A stretch of DNA of 22,691 nt from JAFGKM01 sp964413825 (GTDB lineage Bacteria > Ratteibacteria > UBA8468 > B48-G9 > JAFGKM01), in assembly GCA_964413825.1 (NCBI GenBank), contig CAYPTS010000026.1, forward strand, positions 1-22,691, in the 5' to 3' direction. The notes under the pieces were generated by a model that did no database searches, was not told where the DNA came from, and was given only the letters and a program-made list of their open reading frames with translations. Below are positions 6,593 to 14,320 of this stretch, piece after piece (positions within the stretch are counted from its first letter, which is position 1; each line of letters opens with the position of its first letter). Both the position numbers and the translations under genes were made by a program.

Positions 6593-7093
6593 ATGGAAAA
6601 AAAAATAGTGGAGTTTGCTCTGGATTTTGAAAGGAAAGGGACTGTGCTGTATCTTGAACTTGCATCAAAGGTGAAAAATCCGCTTGGCAAAAATCTCTTT
6701 TATGCTCTGGCAAAACAAGAGATAGACCATGCGAAAAGAATAGAAGAATTCAACACTGCGGGGGAAGGCCATGTATACCTTGCAGGTTATGAGAAAACGA
6801 ATTCCATAGAAGAAGAACTTAAATCATTTTTCAAGCGCGTCAAAGAGAGTTCCGTTAAAGATAACCTGGATGCTTACGAAACGGCTATGCAGTTGGAAAA
6901 AGAAAGTTATGGCGCCTATGAGCGCTTTCTGAAGGAAGCAGAGGATGCATCTGAGAGAAAACTGCTCGAGTTTCTCCTTTCCGAGGAGAAAAATCATATG
7001 GAAGCCATTGCGAACGTCTATTCATATCTGTCGGAAACATCCGACTGGCTTGAACGGGACGAGAGCAGGACATGGAACTGGATGAACGCATGA
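6593..7093 (+). CDS. Second rubrerythrin-like diiron protein (no rubredoxin domain)
   Basis: The 166-residue ferritin-like four-helix protein carries helix-1 E13, an E43-x2-H46 motif in helix 2, and KES and EEKNHME motifs in the second helix pair. No rubredoxin zinc ribbon is present. It is clearly distinct in sequence from the first rubrerythrin-like protein at 2889. Probable role is peroxide reduction or iron storage. The start at 6593 is chosen because GGAGGG lies five bases upstream; an in-frame ATG at 6572 would overlap the ZIP stop (ATGA) and add seven basic residues. Its stop overlaps the korA ATG (ATGA). Confidence 0.83.
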   Translation: MEKKIVEFALDFERKGTVLYLELASKVKNPLGKNLFYALAKQEIDHAKRIEEFNTAGEGHVYLAGYEKTNSIEEELKSFFKRVKESSVKDNLDAYETAMQLEKESYGAYERFLKEAEDASERKLLEFLLSEEKNHMEAIANVYSYLSETSDWLERDESRTWNWMNA

Positions 7094-8766
7094 AAGATAT
7101 ATCGATACTGATAACAGGGCAGGCAGGGCAGGGAATACAGACCGTAGAAAAACTCCTTTCCGAAATACTTTTGGGAGCGGGCTATAATATCTTTGCCACG
7201 AAAGAATACATGAGCAGGGTGCGCGGAGGCGCCAATTCCACCCAGATAAGGGTTTCTTCCGGAAGAGTCCGCGCCTGCACCGACAGGATAGACGTACTGC
7301 TTGCTCTCGATGAGGATTCTGCCAAAAGAGTATCCGGCAGAATCAGGAAAGATACGCTGGTTATAGGCGAATTCGGAGAAGGCATCGGCGGCATCAATGA
7401 GAAAGTCGGGTTTGCCGGCATTGCGCGGGAAATTGGCAATCCGGTTTTCGCCAACGTGGTTGCTACGGGAGCAATGCTTGCTGTCATGAATGTCGGGAAA
7501 ACCATCCCGCAGGAATACCTCGAAAAACTGTTTGCCCGCAAGGGGGAAGAGATTGTTGCACAGAACAAAAAAGCCCTTGAAAAGGGCTACGAAGCCGGGC
7601 AAAACATACTGGAAAGAAGCTCTTACAAGTCGATTTCTCCGGGTGAAGGAGTAAATAACGAGATGCTTATCAACGGTTCCGAGGCGGTTGGCCTGGGCGC
7701 TCTTGCCGGCGGGTGTAATTTTATCTCGTCCTATCCGATGTCGCCGTCAACCGGAGTGCTCACTTTTCTCGCGGGAAAACAGAAGGAAAAAAATATCGTC
7801 GTGGAACAGGCGGAGGATGAAATATCCGCAATAAATATGGCGCTGGGCGCATGGTATGCCGGCGCAAGGGGAATGGTTACCACTGCCGGAGGAGGGTTTG
7901 CCCTGATGCAGGAAGGACTAAGTCTTGCAGGGATGACGGAAACGCCGGTGGTTATCCACCTCGGACAGCGGCCTGCTCCCGCAACCGGCCTGCCTACCCG
8001 GACCGAACAGGCCGACCTGAATCTTGCGCTCTATTCCGGGCACGGCGAATTTCCCAGGATAATTTTTGCGCCGGGGAAAATAGAAGATGCGTTCCTTGTT
8101 ACGCAAAGGGCGTTCAATCTTGCGGACAGGTACCAGGTGCCCGTCTTCATTCTTACCGACCAGTACTTTCTCGATACTTACTATAACCTGCCCGGTCTTC
8201 CGGAAAATAAAGAGGAGAACAAGGAATTTATCGTTGAAACAAAAAGCGGGTACAAAAGGTATCTGTTTACTGAAGACGGCGTCTCTCCGCGCGGCATACC
8301 CGGACGCGGAGAGGGCTTTGTGCGGGTTGACAGCGACGAGCATGACGAAAACGGGTTTATAACCGAGGACATGCAGGTACGCAGGAAGATGGTGGAGAAA
8401 AGATGGAAAAAACAGTCTTTTATAGAGAGAGACGTACTGTCTCCGGAGTTTTCGGGAAGTGAAAATTTTGAGACCCTTGTTATCGGTTGGGGCTCGACGT
8501 ACCCCATAATAAAAGAAGCGCTGGATAGCCGCGGGAACGGGAAAACCGGATTTCTCCATTTCCATCAGGTCTGGCCGATAAGCAAAGAGATAAACGGGTA
8601 TCTTGAAAAAGCGAAGAAGGTCGTGGTCATAGAAAACAATTATTCCGGACAGTTTGCCAATCTTATCAAACTTGAAATCGGATATGACGTGAAGCACAGG
8701 ATAAACAAATATGACGGACTTCCTTTCAGCGTTGAGGAACTCGCGGATGCTCTTGCAGGAGTTTAA
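7090..8766 (+). CDS. korA: 2-oxoacid:ferredoxin oxidoreductase, alpha subunit (gamma-alpha fusion)
   Basis: The product (558 residues from 7090) is a fused gamma plus alpha subunit. The gamma domain (about 1-190) begins ILITGQAGQGIQ and has EYMSRVRGGANSTQ. The pyrimidine-binding alpha domain follows, with YPMSPSTG, VEQAEDEISAINMALGA, TTAGGGFALMQEGL and a GQRPAPATGLPTRTEQADL loop typical of 2-oxoglutarate:ferredoxin oxidoreductases. With KorB it oxidatively decarboxylates a 2-oxoacid to an acyl-CoA and reduces ferredoxin. The 2-oxoglutarate assignment is by similarity; isovalerate-type enzymes are related. The 7090 start gives an ATGA overlap with the upstream gene; 7072 is an in-frame alternative. 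Confidence 0.93.
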   Translation: MKDISILITGQAGQGIQTVEKLLSEILLGAGYNIFATKEYMSRVRGGANSTQIRVSSGRVRACTDRIDVLLALDEDSAKRVSGRIRKDTLVIGEFGEGIGGINEKVGFAGIAREIGNPVFANVVATGAMLAVMNVGKTIPQEYLEKLFARKGEEIVAQNKKALEKGYEAGQNILERSSYKSISPGEGVNNEMLINGSEAVGLGALAGGCNFISSYPMSPSTGVLTFLAGKQKEKNIVVEQAEDEISAINMALGAWYAGARGMVTTAGGGFALMQEGLSLAGMTETPVVIHLGQRPAPATGLPTRTEQADLNLALYSGHGEFPRIIFAPGKIEDAFLVTQRAFNLADRYQVPVFILTDQYFLDTYYNLPGLPENKEENKEFIVETKSGYKRYLFTEDGVSPRGIPGRGEGFVRVDSDEHDENGFITEDMQVRRKMVEKRWKKQSFIERDVLSPEFSGSENFETLVIGWGSTYPIIKEALDSRGNGKTGFLHFHQVWPISKEINGYLEKAKKVVVIENNYSGQFANLIKLEIGYDVKHRINKYDGLPFSVEELADALAGV

Positions 8767-8796
8767 AAGTTTTCAGTAGGGTTAGGGAGGATTTTA

Positions 8797-9531
8797 ATGG
8801 ATTTACAGATGAAACAGGATACTGCGTGGTGCCCCGGGTGCGGTAATTTTGCAATACTGAATGCCGTGAATAAAGCGATAAGCGAGATGAATCTTGACAG
8901 GAAAAACCTTGTTTTTGTCTCCGGCATAGGACAAGCGGCGAAAACGCCCCAGTACATGGCTGTCCACTATTTTAACGGTCTGCATGGAAGGGCGCTGCCT
9001 GCGGCTGTCGGGATAAAACTTGCAAATCCTGCTCTCACGGTAATAGCGGAGAGCGGCGACGGCTGTATGTACGGCGAGGGAGGCAATCATTTTATCCATA
9101 CCATAAGAAGAAATACGGATATTACCGCCATAATACACGACAACATGATTTACGGCCTCACGAAAGGGCAAGCATCTCCCACGAGCATGAAGGGTTTTAA
9201 GACTCCCCTTCAGGTTGAAGGGGTTTCCGCGGAGCCGTTCAATCCTCTTGCCGCGGCAGTTTCATTGAATGCGTCCTTTGTTGCGCGTGCTTTTGCCGGC
9301 GACGTGGAAAAAACTAAAGAAATAATAAAAGCCGCAATTTCCCACAAAGGCTTTTCCATAGTCGACGTTCTGCAGCCCTGCGTTACTTTCAATAAACTGA
9401 ATACCTTCCAGTGGTTCAAAGAAAACACATACTATATTGAGGACTCATACAACCCTTCAGACAGGACCGCCGCATTTGCCCGCTCTCTTGAATCTGATAA
9501 ACTTCCCCTCGGCATCCTCTTCCTTCGTTAG
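8797..9531 (+). CDS. korB: 2-oxoacid:ferredoxin oxidoreductase, beta subunit
   Basis: The 244-residue TPP-binding subunit partners KorA. It has the WCPGCGNF motif (11-18), the TPP/Mg site ESGDGCMYGEGGNH (85-98) and DNMIYGLTKGQASPTS (115-130). No iron-sulfur-rich KorD-type subunit is encoded here, so a separate ferredoxin must be the acceptor. The C-terminal LPLGILF resembles the family ending and appears intact, although the last codons form one arm of an inverted repeat (9505-9513). GGGAGG precedes the ATG after a 30-bp gap. It ends the long operon. Confidence 0.93.
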   Translation: MDLQMKQDTAWCPGCGNFAILNAVNKAISEMNLDRKNLVFVSGIGQAAKTPQYMAVHYFNGLHGRALPAAVGIKLANPALTVIAESGDGCMYGEGGNHFIHTIRRNTDITAIIHDNMIYGLTKGQASPTSMKGFKTPLQVEGVSAEPFNPLAAAVSLNASFVARAFAGDVEKTKEIIKAAISHKGFSIVDVLQPCVTFNKLNTFQWFKENTYYIEDSYNPSDRTAAFARSLESDKLPLGILFLR

Positions 9532-9590
9532 AACCTTCAACAGCGTCTGGCCCCGTATAGCCGAGGGGGACAGCTCCGTTTCAAGACCTG
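9505..9590. repeat. Inverted repeat and REP-like tail after korB
   Basis: CCCCTCGGC (9505-9513, inside the end of korB) is the exact reverse complement of GCCGAGGGG (9560-9568). The following bases, GGGGGACAGCTCC and CAAGACCTGACCCC, resemble phrases I recall from REP-type intergenic repeats linked to RAYT transposases; that is memory, not a search. It lies between korB and the convergent EF-hand gene and could act as a bidirectional end structure, but no T-run is visible. Confidence 0.4.
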
Positions 9591-9600
9591 ACCCCCGACA

Positions 9601-11721
9601 TTAGCCGAATGTGTACAATAAGAGAAAAACGATGAGGCATATAATGACGGTTGCGATGGCGACTTTCAATATTCGCTTTAGGTTGGTGCGCCCGGTTATC
9701 ATTTTGTTCTTTGCCAGTTGCGCAATGATGTCGGGTGTCATTTTTTGCGAACCGGGAGGGTAGGGTGGTATGAACGTAAAAATTCTGCCAAGGCCCAGGG
9801 TAAGTTTCATCCTGACGTTTATTGCACATCCCGACGCTTCAAACAGTATGCTGAGGTTTCTTCTGCGGAGTTTGATGATGCCCATTATTAGGCTTGGGAA
9901 CAGAATGGCAAACAGTATAATGCCGACGGTTATCAGGAAATGGGTTATCCTGACCTGCGATACCGCTTTTGCAATATAGGCGAACGATGAACCCAGCGCC
10001 GCAATTGCAACACCCCCGCCGACAAGCAGGTCCCTTGTCATGCTTGCGCCGGTCGGCGCAACGATGGCAGTCTCTATTTTTGCTTCCTTCGCCTTTGCGA
10101 ATCGTTCCACCTGGTTCTTTATGGAATCCGAGAGTTTTATGAACGGTGCCTTGACGGATTCAAGCAGGCCTATGGGATTTTCGGCTATGTCGACCACTTC
10201 GGCATCCCATTCTTTGCCGTCACGGGTGAAAAATATCCCCCGTTTGCCTATTCTGAGAGTGCCGGAATCCCCGGAGGTTACGGCCGCGGCTATTTCAAAT
10301 TTTGCGTCAGTTCCTTCCTGTCTGCTTGTTATTTCAAGGTACATCAGATAGACGTTGCTGTTTTGCGCCGCTTTCTTGTGCGCGGCGCGGTCGCCGGTAA
10401 GTATCGTGAACGTTATTTTTCTGCCTTCAATGACAAGGGTTCCCGCCTCGAAAATAGAGCGGATTTCAGGATTGTAAACATTGGCGAAACTTGCGGAATT
10501 ATTTGCGAATTCAATCAAAAACTTCTGGTAGAGAATCAGTTTTTCAACGTCTCTTATGTGTTTTATCTTTTCCGCGACGGCAATGTCCTTCTGTATAAGT
10601 CCGTTCACCCTCTCTTTATAATCCCCCGCGATATATTTTTTTAGAGCGTCTTCACCGATTGCTTCAACGCTGGCGCCCTTTTTGCCGTCTACGTAGGCGC
10701 GGTAGTTTGAAAATACGCTTTTTGTCTTTTCCCACTTTTCTTGCGTAAGGACATTTATAGTCGGTCCAAATATTTTTGAGAGTACACGCTCTTTAAGGTT
10801 CTTAACATCGTCGGAATAGAGTAAGTTTACTCCTTCGTCCAGCGGCAGTATGCCTTCGGTGTTTACCTCCGCGAGAGGAGCGGTTTTGAGTCTTTCGAGT
10901 ATCAGGTTCCTGTCGGTAAAATCCGCCTCGTCCAGTTCTTTTTGTTTTAATTTAAGTGAGTTTTTGACTCTGTCATCAAACTTCGCCAGTGCGCACTGCG
11001 CAAAAAATTCGTCTATTTTTCTTTCAGTATTGCGAAGAGCGCCGAATGCGGCATTCGTTTCTTCTCCCCAGACCATTATGTCCGTTTTTTCCGTGCCTTC
11101 GGGTATTTTTCCCCTTTCCAGCCATGCAAGATAACCGGAGGCTTCCGTGAAAAAATTTTCCGTCTGCGTACCGTTGATGCCGGGCTTCCCACTTGCATCG
11201 TCCGAACTGCCCATAGTCTGCATTATCAGGGTTATTAATTTTGCAAGTTTCGCATCGTCAGTGGCGTCAGGGGTTATAACGCCGTCTCCGTTGGTTGTGG
11301 AACTTGCCATAATGCCCTGAAGGTTTCTTACCTGTGTGAGCGTAACCCTGTCCGCATCGGTCTGCCCGTTCAGGTTGAAAAGAATTATTTTTGCGGTGCC
11401 TTTGAGAATTTTACCTTCCGGAATGTCTGTGTTTATGCTTTCAAGAAGGAGTTCGTCGGTCCCCTCCGACATGCGGGAAACGTCCTTCAATATGTTGAAC
11501 GTCCACCTTACGGCATCTTTTATTTCATCTGTCCGTATCCTTCCGTTTTTGTCAGTGTCGAGATATTCGAGAAATTTTTTGTCCGCATTAAGTATATCTA
11601 TCGGAAGGCTTGTCGCCGCCCAGAGCGCTTCGTCGAGGCCGAGAATTCTCTTCAGGTCGGCAGGAGTTTCAATAGTTAACTGGTAACTGCCCCCGTAATT
11701 GCTGAAAACGTATCTTTCCAT
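9601..11721 (-). CDS. EF-hand membrane protein of unknown function
   Basis: The 706-residue product begins MERYVFSNYGGSYQL. A canonical EF-hand calcium loop lies near residues 55-66 (DTDKNGRIRTDE), and a degenerate second one (NGDGVITPD) lies further on. The long middle part is helical and Lys/Glu-rich. Two hydrophobic segments near the C-terminus (VGGGVAIAALGSSFAYIA and ITHFLITVGIILFAILFP) plus a terminal one (VAIATVIICLIVFLLLYTF) suggest membrane anchoring with most of the chain on one side. I do not recognise a named family. The ATG at 11721 is chosen because a TTGACC/TAACAT promoter fits seven bases upstream; the in-frame TTG at 11757 coincides with that -35 box. It is divergent from mgtE. 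Confidence 0.8.
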   Translation of the reverse strand: MERYVFSNYGGSYQLTIETPADLKRILGLDEALWAATSLPIDILNADKKFLEYLDTDKNGRIRTDEIKDAVRWTFNILKDVSRMSEGTDELLLESINTDIPEGKILKGTAKIILFNLNGQTDADRVTLTQVRNLQGIMASSTTNGDGVITPDATDDAKLAKLITLIMQTMGSSDDASGKPGINGTQTENFFTEASGYLAWLERGKIPEGTEKTDIMVWGEETNAAFGALRNTERKIDEFFAQCALAKFDDRVKNSLKLKQKELDEADFTDRNLILERLKTAPLAEVNTEGILPLDEGVNLLYSDDVKNLKERVLSKIFGPTINVLTQEKWEKTKSVFSNYRAYVDGKKGASVEAIGEDALKKYIAGDYKERVNGLIQKDIAVAEKIKHIRDVEKLILYQKFLIEFANNSASFANVYNPEIRSIFEAGTLVIEGRKITFTILTGDRAAHKKAAQNSNVYLMYLEITSRQEGTDAKFEIAAAVTSGDSGTLRIGKRGIFFTRDGKEWDAEVVDIAENPIGLLESVKAPFIKLSDSIKNQVERFAKAKEAKIETAIVAPTGASMTRDLLVGGGVAIAALGSSFAYIAKAVSQVRITHFLITVGIILFAILFPSLIMGIIKLRRRNLSILFEASGCAINVRMKLTLGLGRIFTFIPPYPPGSQKMTPDIIAQLAKNKMITGRTNLKRILKVAIATVIICLIVFLLLYTFG

Positions 11722-11728
11722 GATTTTT

Positions 11729-11757
11729 ATGTTAACAGAATACGTTTTCAGGGTCAA
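11729..11757 (-). promoter_or_regulatory. Promoter of the EF-hand gene (leaderless)
   Basis: On the minus strand TTGACC (11757-11752), a 17-bp spacer and TAACAT (11734-11729) precede the ATG at 11721 by seven bases. Transcription would start almost at the ATG. This supports 11721 rather than the TTG at 11757 as the start. Confidence 0.45.
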
Positions 11758-11764
11758 ATCTCCT

Positions 11765-11793
11765 TTGATTTTAATGGTTCAAAATGTTAAAAT
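11765..11793 (+). promoter_or_regulatory. Promoter of mgtE (near-leaderless)
   Basis: TTGATT (11765-11770), a 17-bp spacer and TAAAAT (11788-11793) lie nine bases before the mgtE ATG. No Shine-Dalgarno is present between the -10 box and the start. It is back to back with the EF-hand gene promoter. Confidence 0.5.
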
Positions 11794-11802
11794 TTCCACA
11801 CT

Positions 11803-13146
11803 ATGCTGAAAGAACTTCTTACTCCGGAAATTAAAGAGTTAATCGAATCCAAGAACTGGCGGGTACTGAAAGAGACGCTTGCCGAGTGGGCGGCGCAGGA
11901 TATAGTCGATTTCCTCGATAGCGTAGAGGATGAAGAAAAGGTCATTGTTTTCCGCATACTGCCCAGGGACCTTGCCGCGGAAGTTTTCAGCGAACTTGAT
12001 ACAAACGAGCAGAAAATTCTTTTGAAGCAGTTGAGCAACGAACACATCAGGGAAATATTCCTTGAACTGCCTCCCGACGACAGAACGGATGTTTTTGAAG
12101 AACTGCCGGCGAAAGTGACAAAACGCCTTCTCAACCTTCTTCCTCCTGAAGAAAGGAAAGAGGCGATGAAACTTCTCGGCTATCCGGAAGACAGCGTCGG
12201 TAGGCTGATGACTCCGGATTTTGTGGCTATACGCTCATACTGGACGGTTGCGCAGTCTATCGAGCATATACGCAGGTTCGGCCGGGATGCGGAAACGCTT
12301 GATACGGTTTACGTCGTTGACGAAAAATGGCATCTTCTTGATGACATCCCTCTTCACAGGCTGGTTCTTGCCGCTCCTTCCGAAACGGTTGAAAATCTTA
12401 TGGACAGAGAGTTTCATTCAATATCCGCTTCCGACGACCAGGAAGAAGCGGTGAACATGATGAAGAAGTATAACCTGATTGTTCTGCCCGTCGTAGACTC
12501 GCAGAACGTTCTTCTCGGCGTCGTAACTGTAGACGATGTCATCGATGTTTACGAAGATGAAGTTACCGAGGATATACACAAGGGCGCCAGCGTCATCCCT
12601 TTTGAGATAAATTATACCACTGCATCCGTATTTTCCTTGTTCAAAAAAAGAATAGTCTGGTTGTCTTTGCTCACTTTTGCAGGTTTCCTTTCAAGCAAGG
12701 TTATCTCTGCATTTGAGGATACGCTTGGAAAGATAATAGTGCTTGCCTTTTTTATTCCTGTTCTTATCGGAACGGGAGGAAATACCGGCACGCAGTCTGC
12801 AACTTTGATTATCAGGGCTCTGGTGACAGGAGACCTGACGCCAAAAAAATGGTTTAACGTCATAAAAAAAGAACTGTTGGTGGGATTGCTTCTGGGGCTT
12901 GCTCTCAGCGTTATACTTTCCATATGGAGTTTCTACTGGAAAGGAGAAATGATGCTGAGTTTTGTAATAGGCATTTCCGTCTTGTTTATTGCAGTATGGG
13001 CAAATCTCGTGGGAAGTTTGCTGCCCATAGTTTTGAGGAAACTACGTCTTGACCCGGCCATAGTAAGCAGTCCCATGATAAGCACCATAATGGATGCTTC
13101 GGGATTATTCATATACTTCTCGATAGCGATGCTTCTGCTGTTATAA
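11803..13146 (+). CDS. mgtE: Magnesium transporter MgtE
   Basis: The 447-residue protein has the full MgtE layout: an N-terminal helical superhelix domain rich in acidic and LP motifs (about 1-130), a CBS pair (about 135-260, with LIVLPVVDSQNVLLGVVTVDDVIDV), a plug region and a five-helix membrane pore domain (about 285-447, with IGTGGNTGTQSATLIIRAL and a conserved DASGLFIYF end). MgtE is a Mg2+-gated inner-membrane channel whose cytosolic domains close it at high Mg2+. It appears intact. Its 3' end overlaps the convergent FAD-oxidoreductase ORF by six bases: the TAA stop is directly preceded by the other gene's stop on the minus strand. Confidence 0.96.
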   Translation: MLKELLTPEIKELIESKNWRVLKETLAEWAAQDIVDFLDSVEDEEKVIVFRILPRDLAAEVFSELDTNEQKILLKQLSNEHIREIFLELPPDDRTDVFEELPAKVTKRLLNLLPPEERKEAMKLLGYPEDSVGRLMTPDFVAIRSYWTVAQSIEHIRRFGRDAETLDTVYVVDEKWHLLDDIPLHRLVLAAPSETVENLMDREFHSISASDDQEEAVNMMKKYNLIVLPVVDSQNVLLGVVTVDDVIDVYEDEVTEDIHKGASVIPFEINYTTASVFSLFKKRIVWLSLLTFAGFLSSKVISAFEDTLGKIIVLAFFIPVLIGTGGNTGTQSATLIIRALVTGDLTPKKWFNVIKKELLVGLLLGLALSVILSIWSFYWKGEMMLSFVIGISVLFIAVWANLVGSLLPIVLRKLRLDPAIVSSPMISTIMDASGLFIYFSIAMLLLL

Positions 13147-14316
13147 AAGGACGTTTTGTTTTTTCAATTGCGCCCGGAGTTCTTTAACATCGAGGGTATC
13201 AAAATTCTTTTTACATGCACGGCAGAGCAGGGCCGCGGCCGTGCCTGCCGCTTCCCCTGTAACGGCGCAAGTTGGTATGACCCTGGTTATGTCCCATGCG
13301 CTGTCCGACGATATGCACCTTCCGGCGGTAATCAGGTTGGAGGTTTTAACTCCTGCAAGCGCGCTTAACGGCATGTAATATACGGGTCCTGCTTTCCGCC
13401 AGTCCCCTGTCATGCCTACCGAATCTGAAAATATCCTGCGTTCATCCTTCTCCTGAAGTTCGGTTGTTCCTTTCAGCCGTCGGGTCATCCTGAATCCCGG
13501 AACGGTGGGAAGCGTCACGGGCAGTACCTGCAGTCTATCTTTGTTCAGAGTTTTCAGTTTTTCCCTGAACATCTTACGGGTTTCCAGCACCTGCTCGGTG
13601 ACGTTCTTTGCATCAATGCCCGAAAAACCGCGTTTCCCTTCGGGAACGGTTTTTCCGGAAGGGTCGTATGCTCCGGATATAACATTAAGTCCAATCTTCC
13701 CTTTTTCAAGGCAGAGGAACCATCCTGCGGCTGTGTTTGTCTTAAGAGATACCGTTTTTTCGCCTGCCGCCGCGCAGACGTCCGCGTCTCCCGACGCGTC
13801 GACAACGGTTTTGCACTTAACGGCTGAACGGCCTTCCTTGTTTTCAATTATCACATGCGTGATGCTTTTTCCCGTCTTTTTTACTCCGCAGAATCGCGTA
13901 TCGTAAATTATCTCCGCGCCGCTTTTAATGACAAACGGCTCAAGCGCAAGAATGAAAGATGCCGGGTTGAAACTGACCCGGTACCTGTTTTTTATTCTCT
14001 GGGAAATTGAGCCGTCTTTTTCCCATCCCTGCGGTATCCGGTCATACCCGTCGCTTATGGACAGTTTCAACAGTTCTTCGCCGAGGCCTTTTATTACCTG
14101 ATGCCCGCGGCCGTCGCACAGCGGAAGGTATACCAGTACATTGCCAAGCGTGGCGAGACCGCCGAGTGCGAACTGTTTTTCTATGATGCAGACGCTGACT
14201 CCGTTTCTTGCCGCCGCAACCGCCGCCGCAACTCCTGCAACGCCGCCGCCGACAACCGCAACGTCATATTCCAAGGTTACCGGTATCACGCGTTCCTGCT
14301 CTTTTATCCGCTTCAT
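13141..14316 (-). CDS. FAD-dependent oxidoreductase (FAD_oxidored/PF12831-like)
   Basis: The 391-residue flavoprotein starts with a Rossmann FAD motif VAVVGGGVAGVAAAVAAARNG (about 19-39) followed by IEKQFALGGLATLGNV. The VVDASGDADVCAAAGE region and the terminal ITAGRCISSDSAWDITRVIPTCAVTGEAAGTAAAL segment are typical of the FAD-dependent oxidoreductase group of PF12831. The substrate is unknown. Translation is probably coupled to glnS: the upstream stop and this ATG are separated by only four bases (TGATAAAATG), and the sequence before the ATG has no Shine-Dalgarno (it reads CCTCC). Confidence 0.85.
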   Translation of the reverse strand: MKRIKEQERVIPVTLEYDVAVVGGGVAGVAAAVAAARNGVSVCIIEKQFALGGLATLGNVLVYLPLCDGRGHQVIKGLGEELLKLSISDGYDRIPQGWEKDGSISQRIKNRYRVSFNPASFILALEPFVIKSGAEIIYDTRFCGVKKTGKSITHVIIENKEGRSAVKCKTVVDASGDADVCAAAGEKTVSLKTNTAAGWFLCLEKGKIGLNVISGAYDPSGKTVPEGKRGFSGIDAKNVTEQVLETRKMFREKLKTLNKDRLQVLPVTLPTVPGFRMTRRLKGTTELQEKDERRIFSDSVGMTGDWRKAGPVYYMPLSALAGVKTSNLITAGRCISSDSAWDITRVIPTCAVTGEAAGTAAALLCRACKKNFDTLDVKELRAQLKKQNVLL

Positions 14317-14320
14317 TTTA

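Noticed and set aside
5877..6713. 278-codon minus-strand ORF
   Set aside because: It is the antisense shadow of the ZIP transporter gene, whose HNIPEG motifs are unmistakable.
7918..8697. 259-codon minus-strand ORF
   Set aside because: It is antisense to korA, with no recognisable domain.
11722..11757. TTG start at 11757 for the EF-hand gene
   Set aside because: The AAAGGAG upstream is only two bases from it, and TTGACC fits better as the -35 box of a promoter 17 bp from TAACAT.
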